Shown here: piece after piece, positions 53,656-63,178 of the stretch
Layout of the letters: every line of letters begins with the position of its first letter
Numbering within the stretch: the stretch's first letter is position 1
Assembly: GCF_027498035.1 (NCBI RefSeq)
Contig: NZ_CP114978.1
Location: 1,612,001-1,676,000, forward strand
DNA: 64,000 bases
Direction of reading: 5' to 3'
Origin: Pseudoxanthomonas sp.
Lineage (GTDB): Bacteria; Pseudomonadota; Gammaproteobacteria; Xanthomonadales; Xanthomonadaceae
Notes under the pieces: model-generated
The model's database searches: none
What the model saw: only the letters and a program-made list of their open reading frames with translations
What the model was told of the DNA's origin: nothing
Made by a program: the position numbers and the translations under genes

Positions 53656-55802
53656 GCGCCACCGCGCCCGCATCCACGCCGCGCGCCTCGTGGACCGCCC
53701 AGGCGCGCGAAGCCCTGCGCGGCGAAGGCGCGGCCTGGATGTTCGTGTTCAAGGTGCTGCTGTCGATCTACCTGGCCGGCATGATCGCCATGCGCATGGG
53801 CTTCTCTTCGCCCAGCACGGCGATGATCACGGTGATCGTGGTGATGAACCGGCAGAGCGGCATGGTCCTGGCCAAGGCGTTCTATCGTGCCATCGGCACC
53901 ATCGTGGGCAGCATTGCGGCGGTCTGCATCACGGCATTGTTTCCGCAGCAGCCCGTGCTGTTCCTGCTGGCCCTGTCGCTGTGGGTCGGCCTGTGCGCGG
54001 GCGGCGCGCTGATGTTCCGCAACTTCCGCTCGTACGGCTTCGTGCTGTCCGGCTACACCGTGGCGATCATCGCCCTGCCAGCGGTCAACGCGCCGACGGA
54101 AGTGTTCACGCTGGCCACCGCGCGCCTGACCGAGGTGCTGCTCGGCCTGCTGGTCAGTGCGGTGGTGTTCGACGTGGTGTTCCCTGCGCGCCTGCGCAAC
54201 AGCCTGCGCACGGCCGCCAATGCATTGCTGGCCGGCTTCCTGGATTTCGTGCGCGACGGCACCCGCGGCGCCCTGCCGCGCGAGCAGATGGAACAAGCCC
54301 ACCTGCGCTTCGTGCGTGAGTCCATGGCACTGGAGGACCTGCGTGCATCGGTGGTGTTCGAAGACCCGGAAGCGCGGGTGCGCAGCCGTCGCATGCGCCT
54401 GGTCAACCAGCGCTTCATGGCCGCGTCCACGCGCTTCCAGTCGCTGCATCACCTGATCAACCGGCTGCTGCGCAGCAGTCCCGACGATGCCGTCGCCGGT
54501 GCGCTGATGCAGCTGTACCGGCCGCTTGGCGAAGCGCTGGCCGCGCGCAAGGCCGGCAACCACGACGACGTCACCGAGCGCCTGGAACAGGTCCTGGCAG
54601 CACAGCCGCTGCGTGCCACGGGGCTGCGCGCGTCGTTGCCCGCTTCGCGCCATGACGACTTCGATACCGGCGCCTCGCTGCTGCTGCGCCTCATCGAAGA
54701 ACTGCGCGACATGACCCACACCGCGGCCGCCATGCAGCACCCGGGCATCGGCGGCCAGCTCGCACGCGCCAGCGAGAAAGTGCGCTTCCGCTACGCCACC
54801 GACCGGATGTCGGTCGCCGTCACGGTGGTGCGCAGTTTCCTGGTATCCCTGCTGCTGGGCCTGGCCTGGATGTCCAGCGGCTGGGCCAGCGGCGCCGGCG
54901 CGATGGCCAATGTCATCGCCTTCACCGCGATCCTGGCCGCAGGCCCCAATCCCAACGTCACCGCCGCGCAGATCACCAAGGGCTTCTCGCTTGGCCTGTT
55001 GATGGCGTTCCTGTGCGTGACCCTGGTGATGCCGCGGATCGACAGCTACGGGATGCTGGTGCTCGGTACCGCACCGTTCCTGATGTTGGCGGTGTATCTA
55101 TCCACGCGTCCGCCACTGTTCGGCATGAGCCTGGGGATGTGCCTGGGCACGCTGGTGCCGCTGAGCCTCGGGCTGGCGCCGAGCTTCGACGTGGCCAGCT
55201 TCCTCAACAACGGTGTCGCGTTCCTGCTGGGCGCGGTGCTGGCGATGATCGCCTTCCAGCTGATCCCCTCGGTGATCGGCACGCAATGGCAGCGCCGGCG
55301 CCTGCTGACCGAACTGCGCCACCAGGTCACGCTGGCCGCGCGCGCGCCGCTGGATGGCCTGGCGCCGCGCTTCGAAAGCGTCAGCCGCGACCTGTTCCTG
55401 CAGGTGGTCACCCATACCCAGCCCAACAGCAGCGAATCGCGCACCCTGCTGGCCTGGGCGCTGGCCGTGCACGAAACCGGCCGCACCTTGATCGAGCTGC
55501 GCCACGACAGCATCGATGCGGCCGTGCCACATGCCATCGAAGCGCACATCGACGCGGCCGTGTCGGCGATCGCGCGCCTGTACGACCACCTGTCACCCGC
55601 CGACCACCAGGCCGCGCTTTCGCACCTGGATGCAGCGCTGGCCGATACCGTCGTCAACGGCGCCGTGCCCCCGTCCCTGCAACGGGTCCGCCAGCACCTG
55701 CACCTGCTGCGCAGCGCACTGCGCGACGCCGATTCCGTCCTGGCCGGCGCCGCCGGCGGCAACCCCGACACTCCCCCGGAGCCTTCCCGTGCTGCCTCCT
55801 GA
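53652..55802 (+). CDS. FUSC-family inner-membrane efflux protein (AaeB/fusaric acid resistance-like)
   Basis: 716 residues from a GTG start overlapping the marR stop. Two blocks of hydrophobic helices, about residues 30-185 and 385-520, flank long soluble helices, the FUSC architecture of AaeB and fusaric acid resistance proteins. MFVFKVLLSIYLAGMIAMRM and the SPSTAMITVIVVMNRQSGM segment are typical. Substrates are probably aromatic carboxylic acids or fusaric acid. Operon: marR, this gene, DUF1656 and HlyD adaptor, as in S. maltophilia fuaABC-type loci. Confidence 0.9.
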   Translation: MSATAPASTPRASWTAQAREALRGEGAAWMFVFKVLLSIYLAGMIAMRMGFSSPSTAMITVIVVMNRQSGMVLAKAFYRAIGTIVGSIAAVCITALFPQQPVLFLLALSLWVGLCAGGALMFRNFRSYGFVLSGYTVAIIALPAVNAPTEVFTLATARLTEVLLGLLVSAVVFDVVFPARLRNSLRTAANALLAGFLDFVRDGTRGALPREQMEQAHLRFVRESMALEDLRASVVFEDPEARVRSRRMRLVNQRFMAASTRFQSLHHLINRLLRSSPDDAVAGALMQLYRPLGEALAARKAGNHDDVTERLEQVLAAQPLRATGLRASLPASRHDDFDTGASLLLRLIEELRDMTHTAAAMQHPGIGGQLARASEKVRFRYATDRMSVAVTVVRSFLVSLLLGLAWMSSGWASGAGAMANVIAFTAILAAGPNPNVTAAQITKGFSLGLLMAFLCVTLVMPRIDSYGMLVLGTAPFLMLAVYLSTRPPLFGMSLGMCLGTLVPLSLGLAPSFDVASFLNNGVAFLLGAVLAMIAFQLIPSVIGTQWQRRRLLTELRHQVTLAARAPLDGLAPRFESVSRDLFLQVVTHTQPNSSESRTLLAWALAVHETGRTLIELRHDSIDAAVPHAIEAHIDAAVSAIARLYDHLSPADHQAALSHLDAALADTVVNGAVPPSLQRVRQHLHLLRSALRDADSVLAGAAGGNPDTPPEPSRAAS

Positions 55803-55992
55803 GATCTCCATCGGCGGCGTCTACGTGCCGGGCCTGCTGGTCCTGGCAGTGGCGCTATTCGTCCTGTTCTGGGTGCTGGATGGCATCGCCGGCCGCATCG
55901 GCCTGTACCGCCATGCCTGGCACCCGCCGCTGTTCCGCCTGGCCCTGTATGTCTGCGTGTTCGGACTACTGGGCCTGCTCCTGCTCAACTGA
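55789..55992 (+). CDS. DUF1656 (AaeX-like) small membrane protein
   Basis: 67 residues from a GTG that overlaps the FUSC end by 14 bases. Two hydrophobic segments: YVPGLLVLAVALFVLFWVL and LALYVCVFGLLGLLLLN. It corresponds to AaeX, the small subunit in aromatic acid efflux operons; its role is unknown. Confidence 0.85.
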   Translation: MLPPEISIGGVYVPGLLVLAVALFVLFWVLDGIAGRIGLYRHAWHPPLFRLALYVCVFGLLGLLLLN

Positions 55993-56001
55993 AGAATCAC
56001 G

Positions 56002-57021
56002 ATGAAAACCCAATCCCTGATCCGCACTGCCCTGACCGTGATCGTGGTGCTCGCCGCCGCCCTCATCGCCCACGCGTTGTGGAAGCACTACATGTACTCG
56101 CCCTGGACCCGCGATGGCCGCGTGCGTGCGGAGATCGTGCGAGTGGCACCGGATGTCTCCGGCCTGGTCGCCGAAGTCGATGTGCATGACAACCAGCTGG
56201 TGAAGACCGGCGATGTGCTGTTCCGCATCGATCCGCGCCGCTTCCAGCTGGCCCTGGCCCAGGCCGATGCCGACCTGGGCGCCGCACAGGCGGCGGCGCG
56301 CGCGGCCGGTGCCAGCATCTCCGCGGCCAGCGCCGGCACCGCCGCCAGCCAGGCCGACTATGAGAAATACGAAGCCCAGTCCGAGCGTCGCCAGAAAGCC
56401 GCAGCAGTGATTTCCGCTGAAGACCGCGCCGATGCCGTGGCTACCGCGCGCGCCGCGCAGGCGGCCGTGGCCCAGTCGCGCGCCAACCGCAACGCAGCGA
56501 CCGCATCGCAGGCACAGGCACTGGCCGCAGTGGAACAGGCGCAGGCCGCGCTCGACCTGGCCCAGCTCAACCTGGACCGCACCACCGTACGCGCCACCGC
56601 ACCGGGCTACATCACCAACCTGGACGTCCGCGTCGGCGACTACGCCAGTGCCGGTAGCGCACGCATGGCCCTGGTGCGCAGCGACAGCGTCTGGGTGTAC
56701 GGCTATTTCGAAGAGACCAAGCTGCCGCTGATCCGTGTCGGCGACCGCGCCGATATCCGCCTGATGAGCGGCGGCCACGCGCTCAAGGGCACGGTCGAGG
56801 GCATCGCCCGTGGCATCACCGACGCCGACAACCCGACCAGCAGCGGCGACCTGCTGGCCGATGTCAGCCCGACCTTCAACTGGATCCGCCTGGCCCAGCG
56901 CGTGCCGGTGCGCGTGCGCATCGATCCGGCCAGCATCCCCAGGGACACGGTCCTGGCCGCGGGCATGACCGCCTCGGTCACCGTGCATCCGGGCGAAGGG
57001 CACAACCGCGCGGCCGACTGA
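56002..57021 (+). CDS. HlyD/AaeA-type membrane fusion protein
   Basis: 339 residues. An N-terminal membrane helix (about 8-26) is followed by the split lipoyl domain (RVAPDVSGLVAEVDVHDNQL and, later, LDRTTVRATAPGYITNLDVR) flanking a long coiled-coil hairpin rich in Ala and Gln (about 75-185). It bridges the FUSC pump to an outer-membrane channel; no such channel gene is in the operon, so a TolC-like factor elsewhere is expected. Confidence 0.92.
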   Translation: MKTQSLIRTALTVIVVLAAALIAHALWKHYMYSPWTRDGRVRAEIVRVAPDVSGLVAEVDVHDNQLVKTGDVLFRIDPRRFQLALAQADADLGAAQAAARAAGASISAASAGTAASQADYEKYEAQSERRQKAAAVISAEDRADAVATARAAQAAVAQSRANRNAATASQAQALAAVEQAQAALDLAQLNLDRTTVRATAPGYITNLDVRVGDYASAGSARMALVRSDSVWVYGYFEETKLPLIRVGDRADIRLMSGGHALKGTVEGIARGITDADNPTSSGDLLADVSPTFNWIRLAQRVPVRVRIDPASIPRDTVLAAGMTASVTVHPGEGHNRAAD

Positions 57022-57088
57022 CGCCCGCTTCCTCACAACCCGGCAGAAATCGCCCGGTTCCGCGTAGCCCTACACGATCAATACCCAC

Positions 57089-57118
57089 AAAAAAGCCCCG
57101 CAATTGCGGGGCTTTCTC
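57089..57118. terminator. bidirectional terminator between the efflux operon and gltA
   Basis: Perfect palindrome AGCCCCGCAA/TTGCGGGGCT (57094-57113) with a run of A on the left (57089-57094) and TTTC on the right, so it can serve the converging operon and gltA. Confidence 0.85.
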
Positions 57119-57134
57119 GTCACCTCAGGCTGGA

Positions 57135-58415
57135 TCAGCCCTTGGGGTAATCACGGCTCGGCGAGCCGGTGTAGATCTGGCGCGGACGGCCGATGCGCGC
57201 ATCCGGATCGACCTGCTGTTCCAGCCAATGCGCGACCCAGCCCGGCGTACGGCCGATGGCGAACATGACGGTGAACATTTCGGTCGGGATCTGCAGCGCC
57301 TTGTAGATGATGCCGCTGTAGAAATCGACGTTCGGATAGAGCTTGCGCTCGACGAAGTAGTCGTCCTGCAACGCAGCTTCTTCCAGCTTCATCGCCACTT
57401 CCAGCAGCGGATCGTTGACGCCCAGTTCGCCCAGCACCTTGTGGGTCATCTCGCGGATGATCTTGGCGCGCGGATCGAAGTTCTTGTAGACGCGATGACC
57501 GAAGCCCATCAGGCGGAACGGGTCGTTCTTGTCCTTGGCGCGTTCGACCGCCTTGGCCACGTTCTTGGCATCACCGATCTCGGCCAGCTGCTTGAGCACC
57601 GCCTCGTTGGCGCCGCCGTGTGCAGGGCCCCACAGGGCAGTGATGCCAGCGGCCACCGACGCATACGGGTTGGCACCGGTCGAACCGACCAGGCGCACGG
57701 TCGAGGTCGAGGCATTCTGCTCGTGGTCGGCGTGCAGGATGAACAACAGGTCCATCGCCTTGGCGACCACCGGGTTCAGCTCCAGCTCCTCGCTCGGCAC
57801 TTCGAACATCATGTGCAGGAAGCGGTCGACGTAGCCCAGGTTGTTGCGCGGATAGCGGATCGGATGACCGGAGGTGTAGCGGTGCGCGGCGGCAGCCAGG
57901 GTCGGCATCTTGGCGATCAGGCGGATCGCGGCCAGGCGACGCTGCTCGGGATCGTTCAGATCCAGCGTGTCGTGGTAGAAGGCCGAGAGCGAGGCGACCG
58001 AAGCAGCCAGCATCGCCATCGGATGCGCGTCATGGCGGAAGCCCTGCAGGAAGCTCTTGAGCGACTCATGCATCATCGTGTGATGCGTGACTTCGTGTTC
58101 GAACTTGCTCAGCTCGTCCGAGCTGGGCAGCTCGCCGTTCATCAGCAGGTACGACACTTCGGTGAAGCTGGAGTTGGCCGCCAGCTGGTCGATGGGGTAG
58201 CCGCGATACAGCAGCACGCCCTTGTCGCCGTCGATATAGGTGATGGCCGATTTGCAGCTGGCGGTGGCGCCAAAACCGGGGTCGTAGGTGAAGAGACCCG
58301 TTTCCTTGGTCAGCTTGGAAATATCGACACAGTCGTTGCCAAGCGTGGGTTTCAGTACAGGCAGGGCCACCGATTTTTCACCGGCGGTCAGCGTGACCTG
58401 GTCAAGTTCGGACAC
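57135..58415 (-). CDS. gltA: citrate synthase (type II, GltA)
   Basis: 426 residues from a GTG at 58415 preceded by AAGGAG. It condenses acetyl-CoA and oxaloacetate at the TCA cycle entry. The catalytic histidines are in [15 protein letters not shown] and [14 protein letters not shown], and the Asp in [10 protein letters not shown]. The length and the N-terminal domain are those of hexameric, NADH-sensitive gammaproteobacterial enzymes. A spacer of 245 bases to rpmE2 holds that gene's terminator. Confidence 0.97.
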   Translation of the reverse strand: MSELDQVTLTAGEKSVALPVLKPTLGNDCVDISKLTKETGLFTYDPGFGATASCKSAITYIDGDKGVLLYRGYPIDQLAANSSFTEVSYLLMNGELPSSDELSKFEHEVTHHTMMHESLKSFLQGFRHDAHPMAMLAASVASLSAFYHDTLDLNDPEQRRLAAIRLIAKMPTLAAAAHRYTSGHPIRYPRNNLGYVDRFLHMMFEVPSEELELNPVVAKAMDLLFILHADHEQNASTSTVRLVGSTGANPYASVAAGITALWGPAHGGANEAVLKQLAEIGDAKNVAKAVERAKDKNDPFRLMGFGHRVYKNFDPRAKIIREMTHKVLGELGVNDPLLEVAMKLEEAALQDDYFVERKLYPNVDFYSGIIYKALQIPTEMFTVMFAIGRTPGWVAHWLEQQVDPDARIGRPRQIYTGSPSRDYPKG

Positions 58416-58601
58416 AGTGCACTCCTTCGTGGGGAAGCGCCAAAGCCTGTCGGCCGTGGCGCAGGACAGGATCCACGGCGAGGTGCCGCGGAGTCCGAGG
58501 ATTATCGCATACGGCCCCGGATCGATGCCCGTTTTGAATGGATTCCGTCAGGTGACTGGCCGCGTTTTCGGCTGCACGCTTCGGTCACCCGGACAAACGA
58601 A

Positions 58602-58632
58602 AACGGCCGCATCCCAAGGGGATGCAGCCGTT
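58602..58632 (-). terminator. intrinsic terminator of rpmE2
   Basis: Read on the minus strand, arms AACGGCTGCATCCC and GGGATGCGGCCGTT pair with one mismatch, followed by TTTCGTTT. It lies 29 bases after the stop. Confidence 0.85.
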
Positions 58633-58660
58633 GTCTGGAGCAGCGAAACGATTTGTTCGA

Positions 58661-58903
58661 TCAGCGCGCGTAGCGCTTCTGGAACTTGTCGATGCGGCCG
58701 CCGGTGTCCATGACCTTGTGCTTGCCCGTGTAGAACGGGTGCGAAGCCGAGGACACTTCGACCTTGACCAGCGGGTATTCGTTACCGTCTTCCCACTTCA
58801 CGGTTTCTTTGCTGGCAAGGGTCGAGCGGGTCAGGATCTTGAAATCGGAAGTGACATCGTGGAAGACGACGTCACGGTACTGCGGGTGGATGTCGGCTTT
58901 CAT
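58661..58903 (-). CDS. rpmE2: 50S ribosomal protein L31 type B
   Basis: 80 residues from the ATG at 58903. [20 protein letters not shown] and [20 protein letters not shown] are characteristic. It is the zinc-independent (C-minus) paralogue: the CxxC zinc site of type A L31 is absent. Such paralogues replace L31 under zinc limitation, but in many Xanthomonads type B is the one present. TAGAAT lies about 39 bases upstream on the minus strand. The frame extends further upstream without homology. Confidence 0.95.
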   Translation of the reverse strand: MKADIHPQYRDVVFHDVTSDFKILTRSTLASKETVKWEDGNEYPLVKVEVSSASHPFYTGKHKVMDTGGRIDKFQKRYAR

Positions 58904-58973
58904 GGCGGCACCAAAGTAAATGAAAATTTGAGCCGGGCATTCTAGCGGCCCGGCCGGGGCCACGCAAGTGGCC

Positions 58974-59912
58974 TCAACCGGCGGCGAGCGCGGCCTGCAC
59001 CAGCGCCTCGAACCGGGCCTGGTCGTAGCCCAGCAACAGCCGGGCATTGTCCGGGCGGCCGGTCTGGCGATTCCAGTCAGTCACCGTGGCACCACGGGTC
59101 AGCGTGCCGGTCAGCTCGACCGCAAACGGCCGCGACTCCTGGCGCGTGGCACCGTCCGGATTCAGGGCGAAGGCCATCGCCAGCGCGTCGGCGCTGTGCC
59201 AGCGGTCGCCACGGCGGTCGGCCGACCACAGCCGTGTTTGGCGCGAGATCTGGTCATAGAACGCCGCGCGCGGTGACGGCGAGGCCAACCACTGCTCGAC
59301 GTCGCTATGCGGCAGGCCGTGGGCCATCGTGGCTTCCCAGTCCGCCACGTCGAACTGCGGGAAGGCCTGGAACACCAGGTGCGCCGCCTCCGGATCGAAG
59401 GCGACGTTGAATTCGGCCGCCGGGGTCAGGTTGCCGTGCGCGGAGACCGCGCCGCCCATCACCACCAGCCGGGCCACGCGCTGTGGCAGGGTCGGATCCA
59501 GCTTCAGCGCCACCGCCACATTGGTCAGCGGGCCCAGCGTCACCAGCAGCAGCTTACCGGCGTGTTCGTGCGACAGGCGCAGGATCGCCAGCGCCGCGTG
59601 TTCGGCCTGCACGTCATGCGCGGCCGGCGCGTAACCGACATCGCCGAAACCATCCAGGCCATGCACGTCGGCTGCATCCGGTGAGGGGTGCAGCAGCGGA
59701 CCCGGGCAGCCGGCGTACACCGGCACATCGCTGCGGCCGGCGATTTCACACAGCTTCAGCGCGTTGCGCACGGTGTGGTCCAGGCCCACGTTGCCGGCGG
59801 CGATGGTCAGGCCCACCACCTCATGCGCGGTGTCGTTGAAGGCCATCAACAGGGCGAGCGCGTCATCCACGCCCGGGTCGGTATCGATCAAAAGCGGAAT
59901 GCGTTGGGTCAT
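58974..59912 (-). CDS. inosine-uridine preferring nucleoside hydrolase
   Basis: 312 residues. The IUNH signature DTDPGVDD (10-17) binds calcium. [33 protein letters not shown] and the later Asp in [13 protein letters not shown] complete the site. It splits ribonucleosides to base and ribose in purine/pyrimidine salvage. Substrate preference cannot be assigned. Confidence 0.92.
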   Translation of the reverse strand: MTQRIPLLIDTDPGVDDALALLMAFNDTAHEVVGLTIAAGNVGLDHTVRNALKLCEIAGRSDVPVYAGCPGPLLHPSPDAADVHGLDGFGDVGYAPAAHDVQAEHAALAILRLSHEHAGKLLLVTLGPLTNVAVALKLDPTLPQRVARLVVMGGAVSAHGNLTPAAEFNVAFDPEAAHLVFQAFPQFDVADWEATMAHGLPHSDVEQWLASPSPRAAFYDQISRQTRLWSADRRGDRWHSADALAMAFALNPDGATRQESRPFAVELTGTLTRGATVTDWNRQTGRPDNARLLLGYDQARFEALVQAALAAG

Positions 59913-60276
59913 GTTCGTCTCACCTGCCGGCGGGCGAGTCTCTCATCGTTGCCAACCTGTTGGAAGCCATGCGCGGGCATTGGCAGTACCATCGGCACGA
60001 CGCCAACCCGGCCTGCCTGTTGATCGCAGCGTTCTCGCGAGATCGATCAACGCGGCGGCTCCACGCGTGCAGACAACTGTGAACCCTTCCCGCTCGATGG
60101 AGACCGGGAAGCGATACGCTCCCCGCCCCCAAGGGGAGGGGAGGTTCAATGCCACACACGACACATCGCTGCTTCGCAGATGACATCAAGACGGAGGCCG
60201 CGACGCCGCCTACCGGCCCGCACGCCGCAAGGGCAAAAGACAGGCGGACCTCAACCGCCTGGACGGATTCGGCCCA
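59913..60276. other. intergenic region, no gene seen
   Basis: 364 bases between the nucleoside hydrolase start and the kinase start. Contains the hydrolase ribosome-binding site (CAGGTGAG on the minus strand) and a weak GC-rich CCCC-AAGGGG hairpin near 60120. Probably a divergent promoter region; no specific hexamers stand out. Confidence 0.4.
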
Positions 60277-63072
60277 ATGACGGCGGATGCGCGTTGGCCG
60301 CGCATCCGTGGCTACTTCGAAGCACTGTGCGATCGACCGGAATCGGAATGGCGCCCGACGCTTGATGCCTGGGGTGCTCCATCCGATGAAGTCGACGAAG
60401 CACTGCAACTGCTGCATGCACAGACCCGGAAATTGGGTGGAATGGGCGCGTCGCTGACCAGCCTGCTGCTGCACCTGGACAACCCACGGGACTGGCTCGG
60501 CCGCTGCATTGGCCCGTGGCGCCTGGTGAGCCTGTTGGGCAGCGGCGGAATGGGCGCGGTGTTCCTGGCCGAACGCGCCGACGAGCTCTATCAACGGCAG
60601 GTCGCGTTGAAGCTGTTGCGCTACCAGCATGACGATCTGCTGGCCCAGCGACTGGCCCGGGAATGGCAGATCCTGGCCGATCTGCAGATCCCGGGCATTG
60701 CCCGGTTCTACGACGCAGGCACGAGCGACAGCGGGCAGCCCTACCTTGTGATGGAGTACGTCAAAGGCCGTACGCTCGATCAATCCGTGTTGACGCTTGG
60801 ATTGCACCCCCGACTGCGTTTGTTCGCCGCGATCTGCCGCACCGTGCATGCCGCACACACCAGGCTGGTGGTGCACTGCGACCTCAAGCCCAGCAATATC
60901 CTGATCACCGATGACGGCGCACCGGTGCTGCTGGACTTCGGTGTCTCCCGCCTGCTCGACCATGCAGAACAAGGCCAGGATGAACTGTATGCCAGCCCGG
61001 TCTATGCCAGCCCGGAACTGCTGCGCAGCGATGTGCAGGTCGACGTCACCAGCGACGTCTTCAGCCTGGGCGTGATCCTCACCGAACTGCTGTCAGACCG
61101 TGCCCTGCAACCTGACAACTCCCAGGCCGGGCAAACCGCGGTCCGGCCCAGCCAATGGGCCACCGCAGCCTGCCCGTGGCGCGCGCGCCTGCCTGGCGAT
61201 CTGGATGCCATCGCCTCCCGCGCCTGCGCCTGGGCGCGGGAGCAACGCTATGCCTCGGCAGAGTCGCTCGCCGACGACATCGAGCGCTACCTGGACCGGC
61301 GCCCGGTCCGTGCCCACCGCACCAGCCGCCTGCACGCGCTGTCGCTCGGAATGCAGCGGCACTGGCAGGGCGTATGCCTGGCATTGATGGTCGGGGTGGG
61401 CGCGCTGGTCTTCATCTGGCGGCTGGATATGGCCCGCAAGTCCGCCGAGGCCAATGCCGCGGTGGCCGAGCAGGCCAGCGAATTCCTGGTGAACGCATTC
61501 GAAGCAGCCGACCCGGGCCTGCACGGCAACCAGGACGAAATGACGGTGCGCGAGTTGCTGGATCGCAGCGCCGTGCGCATCGACACCGACCTGAGCCGGA
61601 CCCCGGCCCTGCAGGCCCGCCTGCAGTCGGTGCTGGGCAAGGCCTACCAGCACCTGGGCCAACCGCTGACGGCCGAGACGATGCTACGACGCGGTGCACG
61701 CGGCCAGGTCGAAACCGGCCAGCTGGACAAGGCCGCCGAAACCTATCTCAGTCTGTCATTGCTGTTGAGCCGTGCCGGTCGGTATGCCGAAGCCCTGTCC
61801 TGGGCCAACCAGGCCCAGGATCTGCTAGCGCCCACCGCCGGCGATCAGATCAACGCGCAGGTCCTGCCGGCAAAGGCCCTCGCCTACGCCGGCCTGGGCC
61901 GACCGCTAGAGGCCGAATCACTGCTGCAGCAAGCGTTGACCAGCGATGATGACAACCACCTGCAAGGCAGTTTCGAAGCACTGCTGATCCTGGGTGATGT
62001 GTACCGCAGCGTGGGCCGGCTGGACGATTCGGAGCACTGGTTGCGCCGCGCCCTGCAGCAGGCAAGCAAGCAACGCGGCGAGCGCAGCTTTGCCGTCCAG
62101 GCTGGCCTGCAGTCGCTGTCCTCCACCCTGTTCGACCAGGGGCGGATCGACGAAGCACTCACGGTCGCCGAACGTCGGCTGGCCCTGCTGGAGGCGTTGG
62201 TGGGCGAAGACAGCAGTCACACCGCCAGTGCCGAAGCCGAGCTGGCAGGGCAATACCTGGACCTGGGGCGTTACCGGCAATCCGCCCAACACTTCAGCCA
62301 CAGCCTGCAGGTCAGCGCCAAGGTTGATGGAGAAGACAGTCGCGCCTATGCCCTCAAGCTACTGGCCGACGGTTCGATGGAAGAAGCCCGGGGTGACATG
62401 GCGCGGTCGGAGCAGCGATACCGTCAATCCCTGGCGATCCTGCAGAAGGCGCTGGGCAACAATCATCCCGATACGCTTGAAGCAGAAATGTCCCTTGGGC
62501 GCCTGTTGATGCGGAACGGTCAAACCGGACAGGCCCGTGCGCCACTTCGCCATGTCCTGGATGCGGGCTATCAACGGCTTGCCTCCAACCCGCCTGAGTT
62601 GAACTTCTTGCGCCTTGTCGAGGTGGAGTGGTGGATCCGCACCGGGCGCTATGCACAGGCCGAAACCGAACTCGAGCGGTTGGCCAAGGCGCAACCACAG
62701 ATGACGCCCGGGGCCCTGCTGCGCTGGAACATGCAGGCGGCCCTGCTCGCCCGGCGTCGTGGCCAGCATGCAAAGGCGGTACAAGCCTGGGACGAGGTAG
62801 TGAAGACCTTTTCCGGATTGTATGGGGCCGATTCAACCGCCACGGCAAAATGGCGGGTCGTCCTGGCCGATGCGCTGGTTGCAGACGGCCAGCCGGATCT
62901 GGCGAGGGCACAACTGACGCGGGCTGACCCGCAGTTGACGGAGCTGGCACCGAATGCCTATTTCCTGGAGCGCTCCCGGCACCTGCGTGCCCTGCTGGCA
63001 TCGACACCCGCCATCGCAACGACATCGACATCGGCATCGGCATCGGCATCGGCCGAGCAGACGATGTGGTGA
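60277..63072 (+). CDS. membrane-anchored Ser/Thr protein kinase with TPR-like tail
   Basis: 931 residues. Hanks-type kinase: glycine loop GSGGMGAVF (88-96), Lys112 (VALK), catalytic loop HCDLKPSN (Asp202; HRD reads HCD), DFG Asp220 and the P+1/APE region reading ASPE. A membrane helix (about 366-384) leads to a ~540-residue periplasmic TPR-like tail. Kinases of this layout are often paired with ECF sigma factors in Xanthomonadaceae; here the convergent neighbour is a BTAD-type regulator instead. The C-terminus has Thr-Ser/Ala-Ser dipeptides from a hexamer repeat. Confidence 0.9.
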   Translation: MTADARWPRIRGYFEALCDRPESEWRPTLDAWGAPSDEVDEALQLLHAQTRKLGGMGASLTSLLLHLDNPRDWLGRCIGPWRLVSLLGSGGMGAVFLAERADELYQRQVALKLLRYQHDDLLAQRLAREWQILADLQIPGIARFYDAGTSDSGQPYLVMEYVKGRTLDQSVLTLGLHPRLRLFAAICRTVHAAHTRLVVHCDLKPSNILITDDGAPVLLDFGVSRLLDHAEQGQDELYASPVYASPELLRSDVQVDVTSDVFSLGVILTELLSDRALQPDNSQAGQTAVRPSQWATAACPWRARLPGDLDAIASRACAWAREQRYASAESLADDIERYLDRRPVRAHRTSRLHALSLGMQRHWQGVCLALMVGVGALVFIWRLDMARKSAEANAAVAEQASEFLVNAFEAADPGLHGNQDEMTVRELLDRSAVRIDTDLSRTPALQARLQSVLGKAYQHLGQPLTAETMLRRGARGQVETGQLDKAAETYLSLSLLLSRAGRYAEALSWANQAQDLLAPTAGDQINAQVLPAKALAYAGLGRPLEAESLLQQALTSDDDNHLQGSFEALLILGDVYRSVGRLDDSEHWLRRALQQASKQRGERSFAVQAGLQSLSSTLFDQGRIDEALTVAERRLALLEALVGEDSSHTASAEAELAGQYLDLGRYRQSAQHFSHSLQVSAKVDGEDSRAYALKLLADGSMEEARGDMARSEQRYRQSLAILQKALGNNHPDTLEAEMSLGRLLMRNGQTGQARAPLRHVLDAGYQRLASNPPELNFLRLVEVEWWIRTGRYAQAETELERLAKAQPQMTPGALLRWNMQAALLARRRGQHAKAVQAWDEVVKTFSGLYGADSTATAKWRVVLADALVADGQPDLARAQLTRADPQLTELAPNAYFLERSRHLRALLASTPAIATTSTSASASASAEQTMW
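63021..63050. repeat. in-frame hexanucleotide repeat at kinase C-terminus
   Basis: Five units, two GACATC then three GGCATC, encoding Thr-Ser and Ala-Ser dipeptides. Length changes in multiples of six keep the frame. Confidence 0.8.
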
Positions 63073-63178
63073 CCTTCCTGGCCAAGCGCCATGACACTGC
63101 GCCTGCCCCAGGCGTCATCGGGCACACCACTGCGGACGCACGCACCAATGCGGAAGCGGCCCGGACACGATCCAGAAA

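Noticed and set aside
63073..63178. Terminator between the kinase and BTAD genes
   Set aside because: Only an imperfect ATGAC...GTCAT pairing with a broken stem and no T-run.
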